Positions 6,863 to 16,313 are shown, counted from the first letter of the stretch. The stretch is 50,067 nt of DNA from Paenibacillus sp. J5C2022 (GCF_025567625.1 NZ_JAOQJC010000055.1:1-50067), one strand, 5' to 3'. Numbers and translations: made by a program. Notes: generated from the sequence alone by a model not told the origin.

Positions 6863-9658
6863 ATGAGGAGGATATGGTGTATGGCGTTGATATGCAGCTT
6901 AGTGCTTGCTCTGTGGCCGTCATCGGGAATACAAGTGTCTGCTCAGAACGGAGGAGCTGTTACGGGAGGGTCTGCGTCGAGCGGATCGACGACGGCTTAC
7001 ACGGGAGAGTCACCGAGCGGATCGACGACGGCTTACACGGGAGAGTCACCGAGCGGCAACGGAGGCGCTGCAAATACGGCTTCGACCGATAATCAGTCTG
7101 TCGCAGCGGCAGACCTCATCGAGGTGGAAGCGGAGCCGATCGATATTACGATTGAATTGAATGGCCCGCGCCATGCCATCGCTTATGTCGATCAGGACTT
7201 GTCGGGCAAGAGCGATTACGTAGCGCTGATCTCGCACTTATACGGGAATGCGTATACCGTTCCCAAGTATTATGTTGCCGTCGTGATGGATCACCAGAAC
7301 AAGGTCGTGCAAGTGGTGAATCCGTCCGTGAACGGATTGCCGCCCGTGTGGGAGCCGGCGCCGGTGGACGTCGTCATTCCGGAAGGCGGGTTCCTTCTGC
7401 TGGCGCATGATGATTCCTATGCGTCGAAGGGCTTCAAGAAGTACTTGGCGGAGAACTTCCAACAGGGGGATATCATCAAGCTGCGCAAGAACGGCGACGT
7501 CGTGCCGCTGGCGGACATTATCAGCAGCGGCCCGCGGCCGAGCGTGAAGGTGGACCAGCAATCGATGTTCACCGTGAACGAGCAGAGCTTCACGCTGACC
7601 GGCTCCGTCACGCATATACAGCCGGGCGATGCTCTAACCGTGTATGGCACTCCGGCAACGGTCGATGAGACGGGACTGTTCGAAGCGGCATTGACGCTCC
7701 AGGAGGGCGTGAACTACGTCGACACCGTGCTGACAAGGGATGGGGAAGAGCTGGCGCGGACATCGACAGTTATGTATTACAAGCCCGGTCCGATCGTGAC
7801 GGACGAGGAAGTGCTGATGTGGGTGGAACAGGGCCCGAATGCGAAGAAGTTCCAGTCCAGCGAGGATGTCTATAACATGCTTGTCAAAGCGGCCGACGCC
7901 GGCATAACGGGCATCATTCTGGATGTGAAGGGCTATGAAGGGTTCGTCTCCTACCAGCAGAACGATCTGACAGGGCGGCCTTATGTGAGCGAGATGACCG
8001 ATCCCAACCGCATCGGGGCGAATCCGGAGCTGGATCTGCTGGAGGAGTTCGTCAAGCATTGCCGGGCGCTCGGCCTGACGATTCATGCGGCGGTGAATGT
8101 ATTCGCGGAAGGCTCGATGCATGAGAATGCGGTGCTGGATGCGCATCCGGAGTGGGAGGAGATGGTGTACCGTCCGGAGGACGGAGGGCAGATCCTGCCG
8201 ATTCGCCAAAGCGCAGCCGCCAATAAAATCGTTGCCTTCGTCAATCCCGCGGATGAAGACGTTCGCGAATACCAGCTAGCTACATTCGAAGAGATCATAA
8301 AGAATTACGACGTGGACGGCATTAACCTTGACCGGGGAAGGTATGACAATTACTTCGCGGATTTCAGCGAAGAGACAAGAGAGCAGTTCGAGGAGTACTT
8401 GGAGGAACGGGGCAAGGAATTGGAGGCTTGGCCGGACGATGTATATAAACTTGTATACGACAGCGAAGGACGTGCAACCCGGGTAGAGGGTCAACATTAT
8501 CTGGACTGGTGGGCGTTCCGCTCGGGCGTCATCAAGAGCTTCACGGACGAGGTGAGGGAGCTGGCGGATGAGTATGGCGAGGAGAAGGGCAAGCCGATCC
8601 AGGTATCCGCATACGTCGGCTCCTGGTACGATTCGCTGTACATGAACGGCATTAACTGGGCGAGCCCGGACTTCAGGTATGACGGGCGGCTTGGCTTTAC
8701 CGAGGACCGCATCTATACCGACGACTATTACAGCACCGGCTATATCGGCAATCTGGACTTCCTGATGATCGGGACCTATCAGAGCACGGAGTCGGAGATC
8801 GAGCATTATATGACGCTAGGCAACATATTGACCCGGGGAGAAGTGCCGCTGTACGCCTCCATCGCGTTGAGCAATGTGAGGGAGCCGGAGCTGCAGCGCA
8901 TCGTGTTCCAGGCTGCGAAGCAGAAGACGGACGGCATGATGCTGTTCGACTACTCGCTGGTCAACTTCGATACAGTGAAGGCGGCTTTGAACGATGAAGC
9001 GTACGTGAAGCCGTATCAGCTGGGAATAAGCAAGCCCGGCCAGCCGGATGGGTTCCTGGAAGGCGACTTCCTGAACATGAACCGTAATGAAGGCAACATC
9101 AACATGTTCACGAACGAATTCGGACTGTCGACGGACACGAACAAGTGGGGCGTGGAAATCGCAGTAGGCGGAACCGGGCAAGTGGTGCATACGGCGAATA
9201 AGGAGCAGGCGATGAACTGGAACTGGACGATCGTCGATGCTAACGACAGCGATATTCCCGAAGGAGGCTTCGTCCTATCGGCGGCAGATCCGTCGGGCAT
9301 GAGAGAGAAGCGGCAGCTTGTGGCCGGTCTGTATGCGATGGGAGACGAGGTGCGGGCAGCTCTGCTGGAAGGCTTCCGGGCATATGACGGCATCACCGTC
9401 GATCATCATCAGCTTCAGCTTGAAGGCACAGTTACGGTGCTGGGGTTCGGCGAGTCGGTCGAAGTGAAGATCAACAGGAAGAAAGCGAAGCTAAGCGGCA
9501 ATCGCGCCAATCCGCGCGCTGGCCAGACCGACACGAGCGAGCCGATTGACTTCTCGGACAAGGTTAAGCTTGCGCAAGGGGAGAATAGCATCGTTATCGA
9601 AGTCTACGTTGATGGCATGAAGACGAATGAGAAGACCATCCTTGTCACCTGCAATTAG
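6863..9658 (+). CDS. Secreted GHL10-type (YngK-like) glycoside-hydrolase-like protein
   Basis: This 931-aa exported protein has a signal peptide (MRRIWCMALICSLVLALWPS, probable cleavage near VSA/QNG), a Ser/Thr/Gly-rich linker holding a duplicated 12-residue unit, and a region of unclear fold (about 80-310). A TIM-barrel domain of the GHL10 family follows (about 315-720): 'GIILDVKGYEG', 'LGLTIHAAVNVFAEGS', 'VDGINLDRGRYD' (about 483), 'PIQVSAYVGSW'. A beta-rich C-terminal region ends the protein. YngK-like proteins are glycosidase-like; the substrate is not known. ATG 6863 follows GAAGGGG at a reasonable distance. It is the first gene of an operon with two permeases, a binding protein and a regulator, suggesting extracellular trimming of the imported glycan. 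Confidence 0.82.
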   Translation: MRRIWCMALICSLVLALWPSSGIQVSAQNGGAVTGGSASSGSTTAYTGESPSGSTTAYTGESPSGNGGAANTASTDNQSVAAADLIEVEAEPIDITIELNGPRHAIAYVDQDLSGKSDYVALISHLYGNAYTVPKYYVAVVMDHQNKVVQVVNPSVNGLPPVWEPAPVDVVIPEGGFLLLAHDDSYASKGFKKYLAENFQQGDIIKLRKNGDVVPLADIISSGPRPSVKVDQQSMFTVNEQSFTLTGSVTHIQPGDALTVYGTPATVDETGLFEAALTLQEGVNYVDTVLTRDGEELARTSTVMYYKPGPIVTDEEVLMWVEQGPNAKKFQSSEDVYNMLVKAADAGITGIILDVKGYEGFVSYQQNDLTGRPYVSEMTDPNRIGANPELDLLEEFVKHCRALGLTIHAAVNVFAEGSMHENAVLDAHPEWEEMVYRPEDGGQILPIRQSAAANKIVAFVNPADEDVREYQLATFEEIIKNYDVDGINLDRGRYDNYFADFSEETREQFEEYLEERGKELEAWPDDVYKLVYDSEGRATRVEGQHYLDWWAFRSGVIKSFTDEVRELADEYGEEKGKPIQVSAYVGSWYDSLYMNGINWASPDFRYDGRLGFTEDRIYTDDYYSTGYIGNLDFLMIGTYQSTESEIEHYMTLGNILTRGEVPLYASIALSNVREPELQRIVFQAAKQKTDGMMLFDYSLVNFDTVKAALNDEAYVKPYQLGISKPGQPDGFLEGDFLNMNRNEGNINMFTNEFGLSTDTNKWGVEIAVGGTGQVVHTANKEQAMNWNWTIVDANDSDIPEGGFVLSAADPSGMREKRQLVAGLYAMGDEVRAALLEGFRAYDGITVDHHQLQLEGTVTVLGFGESVEVKINRKKAKLSGNRANPRAGQTDTSEPIDFSDKVKLAQGENSIVIEVYVDGMKTNEKTILVTCN
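6980..7051 (+). repeat. In-frame 36-bp tandem duplication in the linker of the GHL10 protein
   Basis: Two identical 36-bp units (6980-7015 and 7016-7051) encode SGSTTAYTGESP twice, and the next bases begin a third unit. Perfect identity suggests recent slippage; copy number may vary between strains. The segment lies just after the signal peptide, so it changes only linker length. Confidence 0.93.
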
Positions 9659-9703
9659 GATGACTCATATGACAGAACTGCAGAAGCGACAACAGGGGAA
9701 AGG

Positions 9704-10636
9704 ATGACACTGGCAATGATTGCAACTTATATGAAAAGGCTTGGCCTTGATGTGCGCAGAGACTGGGATCTGTACCTGATGCTCATACCGGGAATATTGT
9801 TTCTGCTGCTCTTCAAATATACGCCGATGTACGGCATTGTCATTGCGTTCAAGGATTTCAATATTTTTGACGGGTTGAAGGCCAGCCCGTGGGTAGGATG
9901 GACGAACTTCGAGCGGCTGTTCTCGTCGCCGGACTTCGGCGTCGTATTCCGCAACACGCTGATTATCAGCTTGTACAAAATTGTATTCTTGTTCCCGCTG
10001 CCCATCGTGGTGGCGATATTGATGAACGAGATCCGGAACATGATATTCAAGCGCAGCATTCAAACGGTCGTTTATTTGCCGCACTTCCTGTCCTGGGTTA
10101 TCGTAAGCGGCTTGTTCATCGACCTGCTCTCCACAGACGGAGGCATCGTGAACCGCATTATTGTATCGCTCGGCGGCGAGCCGATCCGCTTCTTCATGGA
10201 CACCGACGTATTCCGGTCCGTGCTGGTAACGTCCGCAGGGTGGAAGGAGGTCGGCTGGAGCACGATTATTTACTTGGCTTCCATCGCTTCGATCGATCCG
10301 CAGCTTTATGAAGCGGCCAAGATCGACGGAGCGGGAAGGTTCAGACAGATTATGCACATTACGCTGCCCGGCTTGATTCCGGTAATCATTCTGATGTTCA
10401 TCCTTCGCCTGGGACATATTCTGGAGGCGGGCACGGAGCAAATTCTCGTCATGTACAACTCGCTCGTCTATTCCGTTGCCGACGTCATCGGCACATATGT
10501 GTACCGAATCGGCCTCGGGCAGCAGGATTACAGCTTCTCGACAGCGGTGGGGCTATTCGATTCCGTCGTGGGACTCTTCCTTATTCTGACGGGCAATTAC
10601 TTAAGCCGAAAGTTCCTGCAGCGCGGGCTTTGGTAG
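9704..10636 (+). CDS. Sugar ABC transporter permease, LplB/MalF-type
   Basis: This 310-aa inner-membrane subunit starts with the family N-terminus 'DWDLYLMLIPGILFLLLFKYTPMYG'. It has about six TM helices and the cytoplasmic EAA loop EAAKIDGAGRFRQI (Glu203 onward), where the ATPase docks. The start ATG lies 5 nt after AGGGGAAAGG. It is 45 bp after the GHL10 gene and 16 bp before the second permease. No ATPase gene is present in the cluster, so a shared MsmX-type ATPase is expected. Confidence 0.93.
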   Translation: MTLAMIATYMKRLGLDVRRDWDLYLMLIPGILFLLLFKYTPMYGIVIAFKDFNIFDGLKASPWVGWTNFERLFSSPDFGVVFRNTLIISLYKIVFLFPLPIVVAILMNEIRNMIFKRSIQTVVYLPHFLSWVIVSGLFIDLLSTDGGIVNRIIVSLGGEPIRFFMDTDVFRSVLVTSAGWKEVGWSTIIYLASIASIDPQLYEAAKIDGAGRFRQIMHITLPGLIPVIILMFILRLGHILEAGTEQILVMYNSLVYSVADVIGTYVYRIGLGQQDYSFSTAVGLFDSVVGLFLILTGNYLSRKFLQRGLW

Positions 10637-10652
10637 AAGGGAGACAACGAAG

Positions 10653-11537
10653 ATGGCGCACAAAACATCCTTATACGACAAGCTGTTCACCGCATGCAAC
10701 TATTTGTTCTTCCTATTCCTGGGCGTGATTACGCTGTTCCCGTTCCTTAATCTGATCGCCAAATCGCTAAGCAGCGAAGAGGCGGTCATATCGGGCCAGG
10801 TCGGGTTGCTTCCCGTCGACATTCAATTCGGCACGTACAACTTCGTTATCACCGACAGCATGTTTCTCGGAGCGTTCCGCAATTCCGTTATCGTAACGGT
10901 GGTCGGTACGCTGCTCGGTCTGCTCATGACGACAATGTCGGCGTACCCGCTGTCGCGAGCGCGGCTAAGAGGACGCAAGTGGTTCATTCTGCTGTTCGTC
11001 TTCACAATGTTGTTCAGCGGCGGACTGATTCCGACCTACTTGCTGCTGAGCGGCATTGGGCTGGTCAACAAGCTCCCCGTGCTGTTCCTGCCGGCGATGG
11101 TCAACGTCTTCAATCTGCTCGTCATCAAAAGCTACTTCGAGAGCTTGCCGGACGCGCTTGAGGAATCCGCCAAAATTGACGGGGCAAGCAACTTCAGAAT
11201 TTTTTACGGCATCATATTGCCTCTGTCCATGCCTGTTCTGGCCACGATCGCGCTGTTCTTCGCCGTTCAGTTCTGGAACGACTTCTTCATGGCGATGGTG
11301 TACATCAGCAATCCTGAATTGAAGCCGCTGCAGCTGTACTTGAAGGAGCTTCTGGCCTCGGCCAACAACATCTTCATGCGGACGGATATGATTGACGTCA
11401 ACTCCGCGATGAACGCATCACCGCAAGCGATCCAGGCGGCTGCGATTATCGTCGCGACGATTCCGATTATTCTCGTCTATCCATTCCTGCAGAAGTATTT
11501 CGTAAAGGGGGTCATGCTTGGATCTGTGAAGGGGTAG
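10653..11537 (+). CDS. Sugar ABC transporter permease, LplC/YtcP-type
   Basis: This 294-aa partner permease has about six TM helices, the motif 'LFPFLNLIAKSLSSEEAV' near the N-terminus, the EAA loop EESAKIDGASNFRIF (from residue 170), and the family C-terminus 'YPFLQKYFVKGVMLGSVKG'. GAAGGGAG precedes the ATG. It forms the transmembrane channel with the upstream permease and is served by the binding protein at 11645. Confidence 0.93.
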   Translation: MAHKTSLYDKLFTACNYLFFLFLGVITLFPFLNLIAKSLSSEEAVISGQVGLLPVDIQFGTYNFVITDSMFLGAFRNSVIVTVVGTLLGLLMTTMSAYPLSRARLRGRKWFILLFVFTMLFSGGLIPTYLLLSGIGLVNKLPVLFLPAMVNVFNLLVIKSYFESLPDALEESAKIDGASNFRIFYGIILPLSMPVLATIALFFAVQFWNDFFMAMVYISNPELKPLQLYLKELLASANNIFMRTDMIDVNSAMNASPQAIQAAAIIVATIPIILVYPFLQKYFVKGVMLGSVKG

Positions 11538-11644
11538 CGTATGAAGCCGGAGAGAGAGAAGAATGGATAGCAGGATGGCAGTGCATAGAGAGGGTTCAAC
11601 CATCATTCCATCATTCAACAATGCCGAAGGGGAGGAAGACAGAG

Positions 11645-13210
11645 ATGAAAAAGCTGATATCGCTCATGATGATTATGGTGCTGGTTGTCGTAACGGCGGC
11701 CTGCAGCGGCTCGGATAGCGGCAAGGAAACGAATAAGGGTAGCGAGAAGCCGCAAGCAACGGACAACGGCGGCTCGAATAACGGTGACAAAGGGAAGAAC
11801 GACGAGGGAGCCAAAAACGTGCTGGACGGCGACAAGCCGACGCTGAGACAGCTGCAGCCGTTCAACCATTTCGATCCCAATAACGATTATGTCGCGAAGT
11901 TCCTGGAGGAGAAGACGGGCTACAAGGTCAAGTATGACATGCTGCCGGAGGAGATGTTCAACGAGAAGCTGAACCTGCTCATGGCGAATAAGGAGCCTTA
12001 CGACTTCATGAAGCTGGGCAAGGATCAGTTCTACAATCTGGTGGAAGCGGGCGCGCTGGAGCCGCTGGATGAGCTGCTGGATCAATACGGAGACAATCTG
12101 AAGGCGGGCATCAATGAAGAGACCTGGAAAGCGGCTACGGCAGACGGCAAGATCTACGGTATTCCGGAAGGCGGCACGGGACTGTCCGCCAGCACCAATC
12201 TGGTCGTTCGCAAAGACTGGCTGGATGAGCTCGGACTGGAGATGCCGACCAACCGCGACGAGCTGTACAATGTGCTGAAGACGATCAAAGAGAAGAAAAA
12301 CGTCGTACCGCTGTCCGGCTACAAGAGCATCTTCCCGGAAATTGCCACGACGTTCGATATTCCGACGCTGTCCAGCAACGCTTTCGCATGGGGCGAACTG
12401 AACGGAGAGTTGATTCAGCAGGCGCAGCATCCGAAGATGAAGGAATATCTGGCCTTCATGAACAAGCTGTATGAAGAGGGCTTGATCGATTCCGAATGGC
12501 CGATCAATACCGGTTCGAAGGTCATCGAGAAGTTCACAAGCGGCAAGGCTGCGATGATGAGCGTCGCTTGGTGGAGCTCTCCGTCCATCGTGAGCGCACT
12601 GGCGAAGAACTTCCCGGATGCGAAGCTTGAGACGCTTCCATACTTGACGGGAGACAGCGGCAAGCCTTCCGTAGGGGCCGGAGCCGGCATCAGCTATTAT
12701 ATCGCCATTCCGAAGTGGGCGAAGAACAAAGAGCATGCGATGAATCTGATGAACATGAAGCTGGAAGAGAAGCTGTTCAAGGAACTGGTCATCGGTGAAG
12801 AAGGCGTGCACCATAAGGTGGAGGACGGCAAATACTATCCGATCCTGCCGAAGTTCAATGACGACCTGACCAATGCGAGCCACTTCCTGACGGGCACCGA
12901 TCAGCGCGTCTATGAGGGCTACTGGCAGGCGCGTGTACGCAAGGACCCTGTGCTGCAAGGCTATTATGAGCAGTTCCAGCAGCAAGCGGAAGGCAACTTC
13001 GTCGTAGATCCGATGTCCAAGGCGAAGCCGATCGAGAGCGTATCCAAATATACGCAATCGCTCATGCAATTCTCCGAGGATACTTATATGAAGTACATCG
13101 GCGGATCGGAGTCGCTTGACACGTTCGATTCCTATTTGGCACAATGGGAGGCGAATGGCGGCAAGGAGATGGTGGAAGACGCCAGAGAGTGGTATAACAG
13201 CCAGAAGTAA
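11645..13210 (+). CDS. Extracellular solute-binding lipoprotein of sugar importer 1
   Basis: A 521-aa lipoprotein: signal peptide MKKLISLMMIMVLVVVTAAC with lipid-anchored Cys20, an Asp/Asn/Gly-rich linker to about residue 60, then a family-1 solute-binding fold ('FNHFDPNNDYVAKFLEEKTG', 'MANKEPYDFMKLGKDQFYNL', 'VRKDWLDELGLEMPTNRDELY'). ATG 11645 is chosen over an upstream ATG at 11621 because GGGGAGGAAG (11630-11639) stands at the right distance and the signal peptide starts there. It follows the two permeases by about 107 bp and delivers oligosaccharide to them; the ligand is not predictable. Confidence 0.93.
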   Translation: MKKLISLMMIMVLVVVTAACSGSDSGKETNKGSEKPQATDNGGSNNGDKGKNDEGAKNVLDGDKPTLRQLQPFNHFDPNNDYVAKFLEEKTGYKVKYDMLPEEMFNEKLNLLMANKEPYDFMKLGKDQFYNLVEAGALEPLDELLDQYGDNLKAGINEETWKAATADGKIYGIPEGGTGLSASTNLVVRKDWLDELGLEMPTNRDELYNVLKTIKEKKNVVPLSGYKSIFPEIATTFDIPTLSSNAFAWGELNGELIQQAQHPKMKEYLAFMNKLYEEGLIDSEWPINTGSKVIEKFTSGKAAMMSVAWWSSPSIVSALAKNFPDAKLETLPYLTGDSGKPSVGAGAGISYYIAIPKWAKNKEHAMNLMNMKLEEKLFKELVIGEEGVHHKVEDGKYYPILPKFNDDLTNASHFLTGTDQRVYEGYWQARVRKDPVLQGYYEQFQQQAEGNFVVDPMSKAKPIESVSKYTQSLMQFSEDTYMKYIGGSESLDTFDSYLAQWEANGGKEMVEDAREWYNSQK

Positions 13211-13248
13211 TCGTCTAACTCCAAATTGAAGCAAAAGCAAAAGGTTGA

Positions 13249-13289
13249 GAACCTTCTGCTGTCGTTCCCCGGAGCGCAGCGGAAGGTTC
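13249..13289 (+). other. Stem-loop between binding protein and regulator genes
   Basis: GAACCTTC-TGCTG (13249-13261) pairs with CAGCG-GAAGGTTC (13277-13289). Only a poor T run follows (TTCTGTC), so it is more likely a partial terminator or RNA-stabilising hairpin that lowers regulator expression relative to the binding protein than a full stop. Confidence 0.6.
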
Positions 13290-13314
13290 TTCTGTCAGCG
13301 ATGGAGGTGATGAC

Positions 13315-14925
13315 ATGAAATTGATTATCGTAGAGGACGAGCCGCGCTTGAGACTGCATCTGGCCAACGATATCGGCTGGGAGGAGCATGGCATCGATGT
13401 GGTCGGCCTCGCGGCCAGCGCGGAGGAGGCGCTGGAGCTGGTAGAGCGCAAGCGGCCGGATATTTTGCTGCTGGACGTGCAGATGAGCGGCATGTCGGGC
13501 ATCCAGCTGGCGAAGGAAATACAGGCCGGCGGCCAACTGGTGAAGATGATCGTGCTCAGCGGCCACGACAACTTCGAATATGCACAATCCGCGATGGCAT
13601 ACGGGGTGAGCCAATACCTGCTCAAGCCCGCCGGCGATACGGAAATTCTGGAGGCGGTGTTGTCCGCGGCTGGAGAGCTTCGAGCCAAGCTGGATGAGCT
13701 GCACAATCATGCGGCGTTGAAGCAGAAGTGGACGCAGCATCTGCCTTATCTGCAAGAGATGTTCCTTCGCAACTGGCTGCACGGGCAGTATTCCGCCTGG
13801 GAGCTGAAGCGGCGCAGCGGCGATGTGCTGCTGAACTTGCAGCCGCAAGACTATTACTGCGCAGCCATTGTGGACATAGACCCGCTGCCGGAGGACGAGG
13901 AGAGATTCAGCGGGAAGGATACGTCCCTCTTGCAGGTATCCGTCAAGTCGATTGCCAGAGAGTGTCTGGCGGAAGGCGCGGTATGGATGTTCACCGACTT
14001 CGACGGCTCTACGGTTATCGTGTTCCGCTCGCGCGGAACGGAGGATCGCGAAGGCTTCCTTCATCATGTCAACGCCTCCATCGAGAAGCTGCTCGATATC
14101 GTGAGGCAAATCTTCAAGCTGACGGCCAGCAGCGGAATCAGCGCCTGTACGGACGAGCCGCTGGAGTTGAACAAGCTGTACGAGCAAGCGCGGCAAGCGC
14201 TGCAGAAGCGGCTCGTCTACGGCAATGGCATTGCGGCCACTTATCAGGAGCGGTTCGAGCTGGAAGGGGAGAATTATGCCCGGCCGGATCTGGAGCGCGA
14301 GCTGGAGATCGGACTGGAGAAGGGCAACGAGGAAGCTGCTCTGAAGGCGATGGACAAGCTATGGACATCTGTGATGGATGGAGCAGAGCATGTGGAGCAG
14401 GTCCGGGAATCGATTTTGTACTTCAACAGCTTGCTCATACGGCTCATCCAGCAGCGAGGATGCTCCGTGAAGGAAGTAGCCGGAGAAGATTTTCCGTATA
14501 TGCAGAACTTGCAGACGATCGCAACGAAGGAGCAGATGCGCGACTACCTCCATCGCCTGATTCGCCGGTTCGTTCAATATCTGATGCAGAAGCGGGGAGC
14601 GGCGGGACATCGTACGGTGGAAGCGGTGCTCGTCATGATTGAGGAGAGCATCCACGAGGATTTGACGCTTCATACCGTGTCAGAGAAGCTGTTCATTAAT
14701 TCCTCCTACTTAAGCCGGTTGTTCAAGCAAGAGCAAGGCAAGCCGTTCTCGGCTTACGTGCTGGAGCGGAAGATGGAGCGGGCGAAGGCTTCTCTGCTTG
14801 GGGGGGCCAAAGTGTACGATGCGGCCAGCAGCGTCGGTTATCGCGATGTCAGTTACTTCACGAAGGTATTCCGCAAGTATTGGGGCATTACGCCGGGCGA
14901 GATGGCCAAGACGTCTGGAACATAA
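13315..14925 (+). CDS. YesN-type response regulator (REC plus AraC HTH)
   Basis: This 536-aa cytoplasmic regulator has a receiver domain (1-120: acidic pair E7/D8 in VEDEPR, phospho-acceptor Asp54 in LLLDVQMSG, Lys in YLLKPAG), a long middle region, and a C-terminal AraC double helix-turn-helix (about 440-536: 'LTLHTVSEKLFINSSYLSRLFKQEQG', 'VYDAASSVGYRDVSYFTKVFRKYWGITPGE'). GGAGGTGATGAC precedes the ATG. It is the probable partner of the kinase at 4653 and the probable reader of the GTCATCA direct repeats at 2866 and 6741. It ends 19 bp before an ATL gene that has its own ribosome site. Confidence 0.95.
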   Translation: MKLIIVEDEPRLRLHLANDIGWEEHGIDVVGLAASAEEALELVERKRPDILLLDVQMSGMSGIQLAKEIQAGGQLVKMIVLSGHDNFEYAQSAMAYGVSQYLLKPAGDTEILEAVLSAAGELRAKLDELHNHAALKQKWTQHLPYLQEMFLRNWLHGQYSAWELKRRSGDVLLNLQPQDYYCAAIVDIDPLPEDEERFSGKDTSLLQVSVKSIARECLAEGAVWMFTDFDGSTVIVFRSRGTEDREGFLHHVNASIEKLLDIVRQIFKLTASSGISACTDEPLELNKLYEQARQALQKRLVYGNGIAATYQERFELEGENYARPDLERELEIGLEKGNEEAALKAMDKLWTSVMDGAEHVEQVRESILYFNSLLIRLIQQRGCSVKEVAGEDFPYMQNLQTIATKEQMRDYLHRLIRRFVQYLMQKRGAAGHRTVEAVLVMIEESIHEDLTLHTVSEKLFINSSYLSRLFKQEQGKPFSAYVLERKMERAKASLLGGAKVYDAASSVGYRDVSYFTKVFRKYWGITPGEMAKTSGT

Positions 14926-14944
14926 GCGAGGAGGCGATGGCAAG

Positions 14945-15253
14945 TTGCAACCGTTCACGAAAGCAGTCATTGACATTATCAAGAGCATTCCGCCGGGGAA
15001 GGTGATGACGTATGGGAGCGTGGCCGCCCTTGCGGGCAGCCCGCGTGCGGCTAGGCAGGTTGTGCGCATTCTGCATGCCATGAGCAAGAAGGAGGGCTTG
15101 CCCTGGCACCGCATTGTCAATGCGAAGGGAGAGATTGCTCTGTCCAGCGACGAAGGGAGACTTCTGCAAAGTCTATATTTGCGCGATGAAGGCGTGGAGG
15201 TCGGCGAAGACGGAAGGATCGAGCTGGCGCGCTATTTCCATCGGCCTAGCTAG
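14945..15253 (+). CDS. Alkyltransferase-like protein (ATL, MGMT family without catalytic Cys)
   Basis: This 102-aa protein resembles the DNA-binding domain of O6-alkylguanine-DNA alkyltransferase: 'IPPGKVMTYGSVAALAG', 'AARQVVRILHAM', then PWHRIVNAKGEIAL. The usual PCHR catalytic motif reads PWHR (Trp54 for Cys), the signature of ATL proteins, which bind O6-alkylguanine and hand it to nucleotide excision repair instead of removing the alkyl group. The start is the TTG at 14945, 10 nt after GAGGAGG (14928-14934); the ATG at 14937 is out of frame. It may be co-transcribed with the regulator. Its TAG stop overlaps the stop of the convergent AraC gene. Confidence 0.9.
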   Translation: MQPFTKAVIDIIKSIPPGKVMTYGSVAALAGSPRAARQVVRILHAMSKKEGLPWHRIVNAKGEIALSSDEGRLLQSLYLRDEGVEVGEDGRIELARYFHRPS

Positions 15254-16152
15254 ATCCCCCTGCGCAATTCGGACGGCGCCAGATGTTTATATTTTTTGAA
15301 CGTCTTGCTGAAATAATAGATATCGTTGAAGCCGCACGCGCTGGCAATCTCGGAGACGGTCTGCCCGGTATTGCGCAATAAGTAATCCGCCTTGTTCAGC
15401 CGAATGGCCGTAATATATTCCGTAATCGTCCGGCCGCTCAGCTCCTTGAACAGCCGGCTGAAGTGATAGCGGCTGAGCGATGCGATGGCGGCAAGTTCCT
15501 CCACGGGGAGCTCTTCCATATAATGCTGTTCAATGTAGCGGAAGACCGGCTCGAACCGCTTGACATTCTTCATCCGCTCGTCGAATTCGTCCTTCGTCAG
15601 AACCGTCTCGACGTGGCTGCGCAGCAGAAGTGTCAGCAGCCTGTACAGCTCGGACTTGATCGCCAACTCGTAGCCGAATCCCTTCGCCTTCATCTCCTGT
15701 ACGATCGACAGCATGCATGCGTTGACCGAATCATTGTTGCGAATATGATTGCGAATGATTAAGCGGTTCTGGGCGATCGGTACGATGAACTTCGTCTCCG
15801 CCGCATCCGCGGACGAGCTGTGCAGAATGGATGGATGCGCGATAAGCGCATAGTAGAACAAATCCGGCGACAAGCACATTCCCTGATGGAGCTCATTGCT
15901 GTTGATGACCACCATATCGCCGGGAACCGCTTGTATGATCGTTGAGCCGCACGCCACTTCCATCGTTCCCGATACGACATACAGAAATTCCAGATGCTCG
16001 TGCCAATGCGGCGGGAATAGAAGCGAATCAGGCTTCTTCCATTCGATCTGATGCAGCTTGATCGGAAAATGAGGATCGGGCATATCCATCTTCTCCGGCA
16101 AGGATATATCGTTGTTCAATAACGAGCTTTCGGCTTCGTCTTCCAAATACAT
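15250..16152 (-). CDS. AraC-family transcriptional regulator (cupin plus HTH)
   Basis: A 300-aa regulator with an N-terminal cupin-like sugar-sensing domain (about 25-110, including 'FPPHWHEHLEFLYVVSGTMEV') and a C-terminal AraC double HTH (about 200-300: 'ELAAIASLSRYHFSRLFKELSGRTITEYI', 'VSEIASACGFNDIYYFSKTFKKYKHLAPSELR'). The ATG (16150-16152) follows GAGGTGAGC on the minus strand. It is divergent from the Gfo/Idh operon at 16314 with 161 bp between them, which suggests it controls that operon and possibly itself. Its stop shares bases CTAG with the convergent ATL gene. Confidence 0.93.
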   Translation of the reverse strand: MYLEDEAESSLLNNDISLPEKMDMPDPHFPIKLHQIEWKKPDSLLFPPHWHEHLEFLYVVSGTMEVACGSTIIQAVPGDMVVINSNELHQGMCLSPDLFYYALIAHPSILHSSSADAAETKFIVPIAQNRLIIRNHIRNNDSVNACMLSIVQEMKAKGFGYELAIKSELYRLLTLLLRSHVETVLTKDEFDERMKNVKRFEPVFRYIEQHYMEELPVEELAAIASLSRYHFSRLFKELSGRTITEYITAIRLNKADYLLRNTGQTVSEIASACGFNDIYYFSKTFKKYKHLAPSELRRGI

Positions 16153-16225
16153 ACGCTCACCTCTTCAAAGCACAATTATACAAACAAACCGCACTGTGCT
16201 ACATGGCATTACCTTCTAGTCATAT

Positions 16226-16259
16226 TATAATACGATAGAGTGTAGTGTAAAAGCTTACA
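16226..16259 (+). promoter_or_regulatory. -10 box and cre-like site of the oxidoreductase/isomerase operon
   Basis: TATAAT lies at 16226-16231 with no good -35, as expected for an activator-dependent promoter. TGTAAAAGCTTACA (16246-16259) matches the CcpA cre consensus at 13 of 14 positions and begins 15 bp after the -10, a position where CcpA would block transcription. The divergent AraC protein is the likely activator (inference). Confidence 0.5.
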
Positions 16260-16313
16260 TTCAAAATTGGATAAAAATATCGAAAATGAGTGATATTGAG
16301 AGGAGATTGGCTA

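Noticed and set aside
11615..13240. A 541-codon open frame on the minus strand opposite the binding lipoprotein of cluster 1
   Set aside because: It lies fully antisense to a clear family-1 binding protein with a lipobox. Composition is Leu/Arg/His-rich, as for a codon shadow, and there is no family resemblance or ribosome site.
13249..13289. Full terminator between binding protein and regulator
   Set aside because: The stem is good but lacks a T run, and the regulator has no visible promoter of its own, so read-through is likely.
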